DNA from: Avena insularis | Taxonomy: Eukaryota > Streptophyta > Magnoliopsida > Poales > Poaceae | Length of the DNA: 64,000 nt | NCBI GenBank assembly: GCA_023614405.1 | Contig: CM042688.1 | Coordinates: 383,333,331 to 383,397,330 of the forward strand | Reading direction: 5' to 3' | Shown: one piece after another, positions 51,301 to 63,398 of the stretch | Position numbering within the stretch: position 1 is the stretch's first letter | How the letters are laid out: each line of letters opens with the position of its first letter | The notes under the pieces: model-generated | Seen by the model: only the letters and a program-made list of their open reading frames with translations | Told to the model about the DNA's origin: nothing | Database searches by the model: none | Made by a program: the position numbers and the translations under genes

Positions 51301-52319
51301 CCACATGGATCCGCCAGAGTCATTGTATGTGTGTTCTTTTCATAAACCACATGGAACCACCAGAGCCATTTCATGTGTGTTCTTTTCATAAACCACAACT
51401 AGAGTCATTGCATGTGTGTTCTTTCCATAAACCACATAGATCCACCAGAGTGATTGCATGTGTGTTGTTTTCATAAACCACATGGATCCACCAGAGTCAT
51501 TGCAAGTGTGTTCTTTTCATAAACCGCATGGATCCACAAGTGTCATTGCATGTGTGTTGTTTTCATAAACCACAACTAGAGTCATTACATGTGTGTTATT
51601 TTCATAAACCACATGGATCCACCAGTGTCATTGCATGTGTGTTCTTTTCATAAACCACAGCTAGATTCATTGCATGTGTGTTATTTTATAAACCACATGG
51701 ATCCACCAGAGTCATTGCATGTGTGTTCTTTTCATAAACTACATGAATCCACCAGAGTCATTACATATGTGTTCTTTTCATAAACCACAACTAGACTCAT
51801 TGCATTTGTGTTATTTTCATAAACCACAACAAGAGTGATTGTGTTCTTTTTATAAACCACAAGTAGAGTTCATTGCATGTGTGTTCTTTTCATAAACCAC
51901 ATGGATCTACTAGAGTGCATTGAATGTGTGTTCTTTTCATAAACCAAATGGATCCACTAGAGTTCATTGCATGTGTGTTCTTTTGATAAACCACATCTAG
52001 AGTCATTGCATGTGTGTTCTTTTCATGAACCACAACTAGAGTTCATTGCATGTGTGTTCTTTTCATAAACCACAACTAGAGTCATTGCATGTGTGTTCTT
52101 TTCATAAACCACATGGATCCACCAGTGTCATTGCATGTGTGTTCTTTTCATAAACCACAACTAGAGTCATTGCATATGGTTTCTTTTCATAAACCACATG
52201 GATCCACTAGTGCCATTGCATGTGTGTTCTTTTCATAAACCACAACTAGAGTCATTGCATGTTTATTCTTTTCATAAACCACATTGATCCACCAAAGTCA
52301 TTGCATGTGTGTTCTTTTC
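48337..52319. repeat. Domain C mosaic of truncated copies
   Basis: GACTAGTTC landmarks at 48,337 and 50,080 are only 1,743 bp apart, and ACCGCATGG landmarks at 49,772, 51,524 and 53,269 are 1,752 and 1,745 bp apart, although the contents between them differ. Jumps are visible near 49,010, 49,820, 50,635 and 51,180, where one part of the 3.34-kb repeat continues as another non-adjacent part. Each jump falls inside a normal-looking monomer, as expected from unequal exchange in register. Confidence 0.75.
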
Positions 52320-52320
52320 A
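52151..52320. repeat. 170-bp tandem duplication, copy 1
   Basis: It contains the GCATATGGTTTC, GGATCCACTAGTGCC, GCATGTTTATTC and CATTGATCCACCAAAG monomers. The identical series starts again at 52,321. Confidence 0.88.
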
Positions 52321-55300
52321 TAAACCACAACTAGAGTCATTGCATATGGTTTCTTTTCATAAACCACATGGATCCACTAGTGCCATTGCATGTGTGTTCT
52401 TTTCATAAACCACAACTAGAGTCATTGCATGTTTATTCTTTTCATAAACCACATTGATCCACCAAAGTCATTGCATGTGTGTTATTTTCATAAACCACAT
52501 GGATCCACCAGAGTCATTGCATGTGTGTTCTTTTCATAAACCACAACTAGAGTCATTGCATGTGTGTTCTTTTCATAAACCACAACTAGAGTCATTGCAT
52601 GTGGGTTCTTTTCATAAACCACAACTAGAGTCATTGCATGTGTGTTCTTTTCATAAACCACATGGATCCACTAGAGTTCATTGCGTGTGTGTTCTTTTCA
52701 TAAACCACAACTAGAGTCATTGCATGTGTGTTCTTTTCATAAACCACAACTAGAGTTCATTGCATGTGTGTTATTTTCATAAACCACATGGATCCACCAG
52801 AGTGATTGCATGTGTGTTCTTTTCATAAACCACATGGATGCACCAGAGTGATTTCATGTGTGTTCTTTTCATAAACCACATGGATCCACCAGTGTCATTG
52901 CATGTGTGTTCTTTTCATAAACCACAACTAGAGACATTGCATGTGTGTTCTTTTCATAAAGCACATGGATCCACCAGTGTCATTGCATGTGTGTTCTTTT
53001 CATAAACCACAACTAGATTCATTGCATGTGTGTTCTTTTCATAAACCACATGGATCCGCCAGAGTCATTGTATGTGTGTTCTTTTCATAAACCACATGGA
53101 ACCACCAGAGCCATTTCATGTGTGTTCTTTTCATAAACCACAACTAGAGTCATTGCATGTGTGTTCTTTCCATAAACCACATAGATCCACCAGAGTGATT
53201 GCATGTGTGTTGTTTTCATAAACCACATGGATCCACCAGAGTCATTGCAAGTGTGTTCTTTTCATAAACCGCATGGATCCACAAGTGTCATTGCATGTGT
53301 GTTGTTTTCATAAACCACAACTAGAGTCATTACATGTGTGTTATTTTCATAAACCACATGGATCCACCAGTGTCATTGCATGTGTGTTCTTTTCATAAAC
53401 CACAGCTAGATTCATTGCATGTGTGTTATTTTCATAAACCACATGGATCCACCAGAGTCATTGCATGTGTGTTCTTTTCATAAACTACATGAATCCACCA
53501 GAGTCATTGCATATGTGTTCTTTTCATAAACCACAACTAGACTCATTGCATTTGTGTTATTTTCATAAACCACAACAAGAGTGATTGTGTTCTTTTTATA
53601 AACCACAAGTAGAGTTCATTGCATGTGTGTTCTTTTCATAAACCACATGGATCTACTAGAGTGCATTGAATGTGTGTTCTTTTCATAAACCAAATGGATC
53701 CACTAGAGTTCATTGCATGTGTGTTCTTTTGATAAACCACATCTAGAGTCATTGCATGTGTGTTCTTTTCATGAACCACAACTAGAGTTCATTGCATGTG
53801 TGTTCTTTTCATAAACCACAACTAGAGTCATTGCATGTGTGTTCTTTTCATAAACCACATGGATCCACCAGTGTCATTGCATGTGTGTTCTTTTCATAAA
53901 CCACAACTAGAGTCATTTCATGTGTGTTCTTTTCAAAAACCACACGGATCCACCAGAGTCATTGCATGTGTGTTCTTTTCATAAACCACATGGATCCACA
54001 AGTGTCAATGCATGTGTGTTCTTTTCATAAACCACAACTAGAGTCATAACATGTGTGTTCTTTTCAAAAACCACAACTGGAGTCATTGCATGTGTGTTCT
54101 TTTCATAAACCACATGGATCCACTAGAGTTCATTGCGTGTGTGTTCTTTTCATAAACCACAACTAGAGTCATTGCATGTGTGTTCTTTTCATAAACCACA
54201 ACTAGAGTTCATTGCATGTGTGTTCTTTTCATAAACCACATGGATCCACCAGAGTGATTGCATGTGTGTTCTTTTCATAAATCACATGGATCTACTAGAG
54301 TGATTTCTTGTGTGTTCTTTTAATAAACCACATGGATCCACCAGTGTCATTGTATGTGTCTTCATTTCATAAACCACAACTAGAGACATTGCATGTGTGT
54401 TCTTTTCATAAAGCACATGGATCCACCAATGTCATTGCATGTGTGTTCTTTTCATAAACGACAACTAGATTCATTGCATGTGTGTTCTTTTCATAAACCA
54501 CATGGATCCACTAGAGTCATTGTATGTGTGTTGTTTTCATAAACCACATGGAACCACGAGAGCCATTTCATGTGTGTTCTTTTCATAAACCACAACTAGA
54601 GTCATTGCATGTGTGTTCTTTTCATAAACCACATGGATCTACCAGTGTCATTGCATGTGTGTTCTTTTCATAAACCACAACTAGAGTCATTGCATGTGTG
54701 TTCTTTTCATAAACCACATGGATCCACTAGAGTTCATTGCATGTGTGTTCTTTTCATAAACCACATGGACCCAATAGATTTAATTGCATGTGTGTTCTTT
54801 TCATAAAACACAACTAGAGTCATTACATGTGTGTTCTTTTCATAAACCACAGCTAGATTCATTGCGTGTGTGTTCTTTTCATAAACCACATGGATCCACT
54901 AGAGTCATTGCATGTGTGTTCTTTTTATAAACCACGACTAGAGTTCATTGCATGCGTGTTATTTTCATAAACCACATGCATCTACTAGATTTCATTGAAT
55001 GTGTGTTCTTTTCATAAACCACATGGATCCACTAGAATTCATTGCATGTGTGTTCTTTTCATAAACCACATCTAGAGTCATTGCATGTGTGTTCGTTTCA
55101 TAAACCTTGACTAGTTCATTGCGTGTGTGCTCTTTTCATAAACCACAACTGGAGTCATTGCATGTGTGTTCTTTTCATAAACCACATGGATCCACCAGTG
55201 TCATTGCATGTGTGTTCTTTTCATAAACCACAACTAGAGTCATTTCATGTCTATTCTTTTTAAAAACCACATGGATCCACCAGAGTCATTGCATGTGTGT

Positions 55301-55657
55301 TCTTTTCATAAACCACATGGATCCACCAGAGTCATTGTATGTGTGTTCTTTTCATAAACCACATGGAACCACCAGAGCTATTTCATGTATGTTATTCTCA
55401 TAAACCACAACTAGAGTCATTGCATGTGTGTTCTTTTCATAAACCACATGGATCTACTAGAGTTTACTGCATGTGAGTTCTTTTCATAAACCACATGGAT
55501 CCCATAGAGTTCATTGCATGTGTGTTCTTTTCATAAACCACATCTAGAGTCATTGCATGTGTGTTCTTTTCATATACTACAACTACAGTTCATTGTATGT
55601 GTCTTCTTTTCATAAACCATATGGATCCACCAGAGTCATTGCATGTGTGTTCTTTTC
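52320..55657. repeat. Domain C intact higher-order repeat, about 3,338 bp
   Basis: This is the best full-length copy. It contains in order the CATGTGGGTTC group (about 52,600), GGATGCACCAGAG (about 52,838), GGATCCGCCAGAG (about 53,052), ACCGCATGG (53,269), GAGTGATTGTGTTC (53,579), GATTTCTTGTG (about 54,301), GGAACCACGAGAGCC (about 54,549), AACCTTGACTAGTTC (55,109) and GGATCCCATAGAG (about 55,496) markers. Confidence 0.84.
52321..52490. repeat. 170-bp tandem duplication, copy 2
   Basis: This is identical by eye to the preceding 170 bp up to the last monomer, where TTATTTTC replaces TTCTTTTC. It forms the start of the intact 3.34-kb copy. Confidence 0.86.
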
Positions 55658-57970
55658 ATAAACCACAACTAGAGTCATTGCATATGGTTTCTTTTCATAA
55701 ACCACATGGATCCACTAGTGCCATTGCATGTGTGTTCTTTTCATAAACCACAACTAGAGTCATTGCATGTTTATTCTTTTCATAAACCACATTGATCCAC
55801 CAAAGTCATTGCATGTGTGTTATTTTCATAAACCACATGGATCCACCAGAGTCATTGCATGTGTGTTCTTTTCATAAACCACAACTAGAGTCATTGCATG
55901 TGTGTTCTTTTCATAAACCACAACTAGAGTCATTGCATGTGGGTTGTTTTCATAAACCACAACTAGAGTCATTGCATGTGTGTTCTTTTCATAAACCACA
56001 TGGATCCACTAGAGTTCATTGCGTGTGTGTTCTTTTCATAAACCACAACTAGAGTCATTGCATGTGTGTTCTTTTCATAAACCACAACTAGAGTTCATTG
56101 CATGTGTGTTATTTTCATAAACCACATGGATCCACCAGAGTGATTGCATGTGTGTTCTTTTCATAAACCACATGGATGCACCAGAGTGATTTCATGTGTG
56201 TTCTTTTCATAAACCACATGGATCCACCAGTGTCATTGCATGTGTGTTCTTTTCATAAACCACAACTAGAGACATTGCATGTGTGTTCTTTTCATAAAGC
56301 ACATGGATCCACCAGTGTCATTGCATGTGTGTTCTTTTCATAAACCACAACTAGATTCATTGCATGTGTGTTCTTTTCATAAACCACATGGATCCGCCAG
56401 AGTCATTGTATGTGTGTTCTTTTCATAAACCACATGGAACCACCAGAGCCATTTCATGTGTGTTCTTTTCATAAACCACAACTAGAGTCATTGCATGTGT
56501 GTTCTTTCCATAAACCACATAGATCCACCAGAGTGATTGCATGTGTGTTGTTTTCATAAACCACATGGATCCACCAGAGTCATTGCAAGTGTGTTCTTTT
56601 CATAAACCGCATGGATCCACAAGTGTCATTGCATGTGTGTTGTTTTCATAAACCACAACTAGAGTCATTACATGTGTGTTATTTTCATAAACCACATGGA
56701 TCCACCAGTGTCATTGCATGTGTGTTCTTTTCATAAACCACAGCTAGATTCATTGCATGTGTGTTATTTTATAAACCACATGGATCCACCAGAGTCATTG
56801 CATGTGTGTTCTTTTCATAAACTACATGAATCCACCAGAGTCATTACATATGTGTTCTTTTCATAAACCACAACTAGACTCATTGCATTTGTGTTATTTT
56901 CATAAACCACAACAAGAGTGATTGTGTTCTTTTTATAAACCACAAGTAGAGTTCATTGCATGTGTGTTCTTTTCATAAACCACATGGATCTACTAGAGTG
57001 CATTGAATGTGTGTTCTTTTCATAAACCAAATGGATCCACTAGAGTTCATTGCATGTGTGTTCTTTTGATAAACCACATCTAGAGTCATTGCATGTGTGT
57101 TCTTTTCATGAACCACAACTAGAGTTCATTGCATGTGTGTTCTTTTCATAAACCACAACTAGAGTCATTGCATGTGTGTTCTTTTCATAAACCACATGGA
57201 TCCACCAGTGTCATTGCATGTGTGTTCTTTTCATAAACCACAACTAGAGTCATTTCATGTGTGTTCTTTTCAAAAACCACACGGATCCACCAGAGTCATT
57301 GCATGTGTGTTCTATTCATAAACCACATGGATCCACAATGTCAATGCATGTGTGTTCTTTTCATAAACCACAACTAGAGTCATAACATGTGTGTTCTTTT
57401 CAAAAACCACAACTAGAGTCATTGCATGTGTGTTGTTTTCATAAACCACATGGATCCACTAGAGTTCATTGCGTGTGTGTTCTTTTCATAAACCACAACT
57501 AGAGTCATTGCATGTGTGTTCTTTTCATAAACCACAACTAGAGTTCATTGCATGTGTGTTCTTTTCATAAACCACATGGATCCACCAGAGTGATTGCATG
57601 TGTGTTCTTTTCACAAATCACATGGATCTACTAGAGTGATTTCTTGTGTGTTCTTTTAATAAACCACATGGATCCACCAGTGTCATTGTATGTGTCTTCA
57701 TTTCATAAACCACAACTAGAGACATTGCATGTGTGTTCTTTTCATAAAGCACATGGATCCACCAATGTCATTGCATGTGTGTTCTTTTCATAAACGACAA
57801 CTAGATTCATTGCATGTGTGTTCTTTTCATAAACCACATGGATCCACTAGGGTCATTGTATGTGTGTTGTTTTCATAAACCACATGGAACCACGAGAGCC
57901 ATTTCATGTGTGTTCTTTTCATAAACCACAACTAGAGTCATTGCATGTGTGTTCTTTTCATAAACCACAT
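55658..57970. repeat. Domain C last copy, truncated at the C/D boundary
   Basis: It matches the preceding copy at an offset of 3,336-3,339 bp from GCATATGGTTTC to the GGAACCACGAGAGCC group. At about 57,970 the previous copy continues GGATCTACCAGTG but this one continues GGATCTACTAGAGTTTATTG, a B-type order. Confidence 0.84.
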
Positions 57971-58499
57971 GGATCTACTAGAGTTTATTGCATGTGTGTT
58001 CTTTTCATAAACCACACGCATCCACTAGAGTTCATTGCATGTGTGTTCTTTTCATAAACCACATCTCGAGTCATTGCATCTGTGTTCTTTTCATATACCA
58101 CAGTAGAGTTCATTGTATGTGTGTTCTTTTCATAAACCACATGGATCCACCAGAGTCATTGCATGTGTGTTCTTTTCATAAACCACAACTAGAGTCATTC
58201 AATATGGTTTCTTTTCATAAACCACATGGATCCACTAGTGTCATTGCATGTGTGTTCTTTTCATAAACCACAGCTAGAGTCATTGCATGTTTATTCTTTT
58301 CATAAACCACATTGATCCACCAAAGTCATTGCATGTGTGTTATTTTCATAAACCACATGGATCCACCAGAGTCATTACATGTATGTTCTTTTCATAAACC
58401 ACAACTCGAGTCATTGCATGTGTGTTCTTTTCATAAACCACAACTAGAGTCATTGCATGTGAGTTCTTTTCATAAACCACATGGATCCACCAATGTCAT

Positions 58500-59695
58500 T
58501 GCATGTGTGTTCTTTTCATAAACCACATTGATCCACCAGAGTCATTGCATGTGTGTTCTTTTCATAAACCACATGGATCCACCAGAGTCATTGCATGTGT
58601 GTTCTTTTCATAACCCACATGGATCCATTAGAGTCATTGCATGTGTGTTATTTTCATAAACCACAACTAGAGTGATTACATGTGTGTTCTTTCCATAAAT
58701 CACAACTAGAGTTGGTGCTTGTGTGTTCTTTTCTTAAACCACAACTAGAGTTCATTGGATGTGTGTTCTTTTCATAAACCACATGGATCCACTAGAGTTC
58801 ATTGCATGTGTGTTCTTTTCATAAACCACATGGATCCACTAGAGTTCACTGCATGTGTGTTCTTTTCATAAAGCACAACTAGAGTCATAGTAGGAGTGTT
58901 CTTTTCATAAACCACAACTAGAGTTCATTGCATGTGTGTTCTTTTCATAAACCACATAGATCCACCTGAGTTATTGCATGTGTTTTTTTTCAAAAACCAC
59001 ATGATCCACCAAAGTCATTGCATATGTGTTCTTTTCATAAACCACATGGATCCACCAGTGTCATTGCATGTGTGTTCTTTTCATAATCCACAACTAGAGT
59101 CATTGCATGTGTGTTCTTTTCATAAACCACATGGATCCACTAGAGTTCATTGCATGTGTGTTCTTTTCATAAAGCACATGGACCCAATAGAGTTAATTGC
59201 ATGTGTGTTATTTTCATAAAACACAGCTAGAGTCATTGCATGTGTGTTCTTTTCATAAACCACAACTAGATTCATTGCGTGTGTGTTCTTTTCATAAACC
59301 ACATGGATCCACTAGAGTCATTGCATGTGTGTTCTTTTCATAAACTACATGGATCCACCAGAGTCATTGCATGTGTGTTCTTTTCATAAACCACAACTAG
59401 AGTCATTGCATGTGTGTTCTTTTCATAAACCACAACTAGAGTCATTGCATGTGTATTCTTTTTATAAACCACGACTAGAGTTCATTGCATACGTGTTATT
59501 TTCATAAACCACATGGATCTACTACAGTTCATTGCATGTGTGTTCTTTTCATAAACCACACGGATCCACTAGAATTCATTGCATGTGTGTTCTTTTCATA
59601 AACCACATCTAGAGTCATTGCATGTGTGTTCTTTTCATAAACCACGACTAGTTCATTGCGTGTGTGCTCTTTTCATAAACCACAACTGGTGTCAT
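58500..59695. repeat. 1.2-kb tandem duplication in domain D, copy 1 (1,196 bp)
   Basis: Landmarks CATTGATCCACCAG (58,526) and CATAACCCACATGG (58,609) recur 1,196 bp later at 59,722 and 59,805. Start and end are approximate because the monomers at the junction are alike. Confidence 0.83.
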
Positions 59696-60852
59696 TGCAT
59701 GTGTGTTCTTTTCATAAACCACATTGATCCACCAGAGTCATTGCATGTGTGTTCTTTTCATAAACCACATGGATCCACCAGAGTCATTGCATGTGTGTTC
59801 TTTTCATAACCCACATGGATCCATTAGAGTCATTGCATGTGTGTTATTTTCATAAACCACAACTAGAGTGATTGCATGTGTGTTCTTTCCATAAATCACA
59901 ACTAGAGTTGGTGCTTGTGTGTTCTTTTCTTAAACCACAACTAGAGTTCATTGGATGTGTGTTCTTTTCATAAACCACATGGATCCACTAGAGTTCATTG
60001 CATGTGTGTTCTTTTCATAAACCACATTTATCCACTAGAGTTCACTGCATGTTTGTTCTTTTCATAAAGCACAACTAGAGTCATAGTAGGAGTGTTCTTT
60101 TCATAAACCACAAATAGAGTTCATTGCATGTGTGTTCTTTTCATAAACCACATAGATCCACCTGAGTTATTGCATGTGTTTTTTTTCAAAAACCACATGA
60201 TCCACCAAAGTCATTGCATATGTGTTCTTTTCATAAACCACATGGATCCACCAGTGTCATTGCATGTGTGTTCTTTTCATAAACCACATGGATCCACTAG
60301 AGTTCATTGCATGTGTGTTCTTTTCATAAACCACATGGACCCAATAGAGTTAATTGCATGTGTGTTCTTTTCATAAAACACAGCTAGAGTCATTGCATGT
60401 GTGTTCTTTTCATAAACCACAGCTAGATTCATTGCGTGTGTGTTCTTTTCATAAACCACATGGATCCACTAGAGTCATTGCATGTGTGTTCTTTTCATAA
60501 ACTACATGGATCCACCAGAGTCATTGCATGTGTGTTCTTTTCATAAACCACAACTAGAGTTATTGCATGTGTGTTCTTTTCATAAACCACAACTAGAGTC
60601 ATTGCATGTGTGTTCTTTTTATAAACCACGACTAGAGTTTATTGCATGCGTGTTATTTTCATAAACCACATGGATCTACTAGAGTTCATTGCATGTGTGT
60701 TCTTTTCATAAACCACATGGATCCACTAGAATTCATTGCATGTGTGTTCTTTTCATATACCACATCTAGAGTCATTGCATGTGTGTTCTTTTCATAAACC
60801 ACGACTAGTTCATTGCGTGTGTGCTCTTTTCATAAACCACAACTGATGTCAT
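59696..60852. repeat. 1.2-kb tandem duplication in domain D, copy 2 (1,157 bp)
   Basis: It follows copy 1 but is 39 bp shorter: one short monomer is missing near 60,285, so later landmarks recur at 1,157 bp (CAACTGGTGTC at about 59,685 against CAACTGATGTC at about 60,842). The loss of exactly one monomer shows slippage in register. Confidence 0.83.
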
Positions 60853-62689
60853 TGCATGTGTGTTCTTTTCATAAACCACCTGGATCCACCAGTGTCATTG
60901 CATGTGTGTTCTTTTCATAAACCACAGCTAGAGTCATTGCATGTTTATTCTTTTCATAAACCACATTGATCCACCAAAGTCATTGCATGTGTGTTCTTTT
61001 CATAAACCACAACTAGAGTCATTGCATGTGAGTTCTTTTCATAAAACACATGGATCCACTAGAGTTCATTGCATGTGTGTTCTTTTCATAAAACACAACT
61101 AGAGTCATTGCATGTGTGTTCTTTTCATAAACCACAGCTAGATTCATTACGTGTGTGTTCTTTTCATAAACCACATGGATCCACCAGAGTTCATTGCATG
61201 TGTGTTCTTTTCATAAACCACATGGATCCACTGGAGTTCATTGCATGTGTGTCCTTTTCATAAACCACATGGACCAAATAGAGTTAATTGCATGTGTGTT
61301 CTTTTCATAAAACACAACTAGAGTCATTGCATGTGTGTTCTTTTCATAAACCACAGCTAGATTCATTGCGTGTGTGTTCTTTTCATAAACAAGATGGATC
61401 CACCAGAGTCTGTGTGTTCTTTTCATAAACTAGATGGATCCACCATAGTCCTTGCATGTGTGTTGTTTTCATAAACCATAACTAGAGTCATTGCATGTGT
61501 GTTCTTTTCATAAACCACAACTAGAGTCATTGCATGTGTGTTCTTTTTATAAACCACGACTAGAGTTCATTGCATGTGTGTTATTTTCATAAACCACATG
61601 GATCTACTAGAGTTCATTGCATGTGTGTTCTTTTCATAAACCACATGGATCCACTAGAGTTCATTGCATGTGTGTTATTTTCATAAACCACATCTAGAGA
61701 CATTGCATGTGTGTTCTTTTCATAAACCACAACTAGTTCATTGCATGTGTGCTCTTTTCATAAACCACAACTGGAGTCATTGCATGTGTGTTCTTTTCAT
61801 AAACCACAACTGCAGTCATTGCATGTGTGTTCTTTTCATAAACCACATGGATCCACCAGTGTCATTGCATGTGTGTTCTTTTCATAAACCACAACTAGAG
61901 TCATTTCATGTCTGTTCTTTTTAAAAACCACATGGATCCACCAGAGTCATTGCATGTGTGTTCTTTTCATAAACCATATGGATCCACAAGTGTCAATACA
62001 TGTGTGTTCTTTTCATAAACCACAACAAGAGTCATTGCATGTGTGTTCTTTTCATAAACCACAACCAGAGTCATTGCATGTGTTTTCTTTTTATAAAACA
62101 AATGGATCCACTTGAGTTCATTGCGTGTGTGTTCTTTTCATAGACCACGTGGATCCACTAGAGTTCATTGCGTGTGTGTTCTTTTCATAAACCAGAACTA
62201 TAGTCATTGCATGTGTGTTCTTTCCATAAACCACAACTAGAGTTAATTGCATGTGTGTTCTTTTCATAAACCACATGGATCCACCAGAGTGATTGCATGT
62301 GTGTTCTTTTCATAAACCACATGGATCCACCAGAGTCATTGCATGTGTTTTTTCAAAAACCACATGCATCCACCAAAGTCATTGCATATGTGTTCTTTTC
62401 ATAAACCACATGCATCCACCAGTGTGATTGCATGTGTGTTCTTTTCATAAACCACAACTAGAATCATTGCATGTGTGTTCTTTTCATAAACCACATGGAT
62501 CCACTAGAGTTCATTGCATGTGTGTTCTTTTCATAAAACACAACTAGAGTCATTGCATGTGTGTTCTTTTCATAAACCATAGCTAGATTCATTACGTGTG
62601 TGTTCTTTTCATAAACCACATGGATCCACCAGAGTTCATTGCATGTGTGTTCTTTTCATAAACCACATGGATCCACTAGAGTTCATTGC
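60853..62689. repeat. Domain D irregular segment
   Basis: These are family monomers with shuffled order and several private variants: GGACCAAATAGAG (about 61,272), ACAAGATGGATCC (about 61,388), a shortened GAGTCTGTGTGTTC (about 61,406), AACCAGAACTATAGTC (about 62,191). An AAACACAACTAGAG plus ACAGCTAGATTC group recurs at 61,087, 61,305 and 62,532. No longer-range period was evident. Confidence 0.7.
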
Positions 62690-63029
62690 ATGTGTGTTCT
62701 TTTCATAAACCACATGGATCCACTAGAGTTCATTGCATGTGTGTTCTTTTCATAAACCACATCTAGAGTCATTGCATGTGCGTTCTTTTCATAAACCACG
62801 ACTAGTTCATTGCATGTGTGCTCTTTTCATAAACCACAACTGGAGTCATTGCATGTGTGTTCTTTTCATAAACTACATGGATCCACCAGTGTTATTGCAT
62901 GTGTGTTCTTTTCATAAACAACAACTAGAGTCATTTCATGTCTGTTCTTTTTAAAAACCACATGGATCCACCAGAGTCATTGCACGTGTGTTCTTTTCAT
63001 AAACCACATGGATCCACCAGAGTCATTGT
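62690..63029. repeat. 340-bp tandem duplication, copy 1
   Basis: This is a block of about eight monomers with private variants CATGTGCGTTC, AAACTACATGG, GTGTTATTGC, AAACAACAAC and TTGCACGTG, all repeated 340 bp downstream without a difference that I could see. Confidence 0.9.
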
Positions 63030-63398
63030 ATGTGTGTTCTTTTCATAAACCACATGGATCCACTAGAGTTCATTGCATGTGTGTTCTTTTCATAAACCAC
63101 ATCTAGAGTCATTGCATGTGCGTTCTTTTCATAAACCACGACTAGTTCATTGCATGTGTGCTCTTTTCATAAACCACAACTGGAGTCATTGCATGTGTGT
63201 TCTTTTCATAAACTACATGGATCCACCAGTGTTATTGCATGTGTGTTCTTTTCATAAACAACAACTAGAGTCATTTCATGTCTGTTCTTTTTAAAAACCA
63301 CATGGATCCACCAGAGTCATTGCACGTGTGTTCTTTTCATAAACCACATGGATCCACCAGAGTCATTGTATGTGTGTTCTTTTCATAAACCACATGGA
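63030..63398. repeat. 340-bp tandem duplication, copy 2 (identity runs 369 bp)
   Basis: Position by position, 63,030-63,398 equals 62,690-63,058. Identity ends where GGAACCACC replaces GGATCCACT. Either a very recent duplication or an assembly join would produce this. Confidence 0.9.

Larger units (their letters stand above)
37204..57970. repeat. Domain C: 3.34-kb higher-order repeat and rearranged derivatives
   Basis: Characteristic variants are ACCGCATGGATCC, CATGTGGGTTC, GGATCCCATAGAG, GGATGCACCAGAG and AACCTTGACTAGTTC. The intact period is seen in the last part: landmarks at 52,454/55,792, 53,269/56,607, 53,301/56,640, 53,579/56,916 and 54,530/57,866 are 3,336-3,339 bp apart. Earlier copies have 2,817, 3,598, 4,709 and 1,743-bp spacings of the GACTAGTTC landmark. 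Most of this is explained by deletions or duplications of defined blocks relative to 3.34 kb. Confidence 0.87.
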
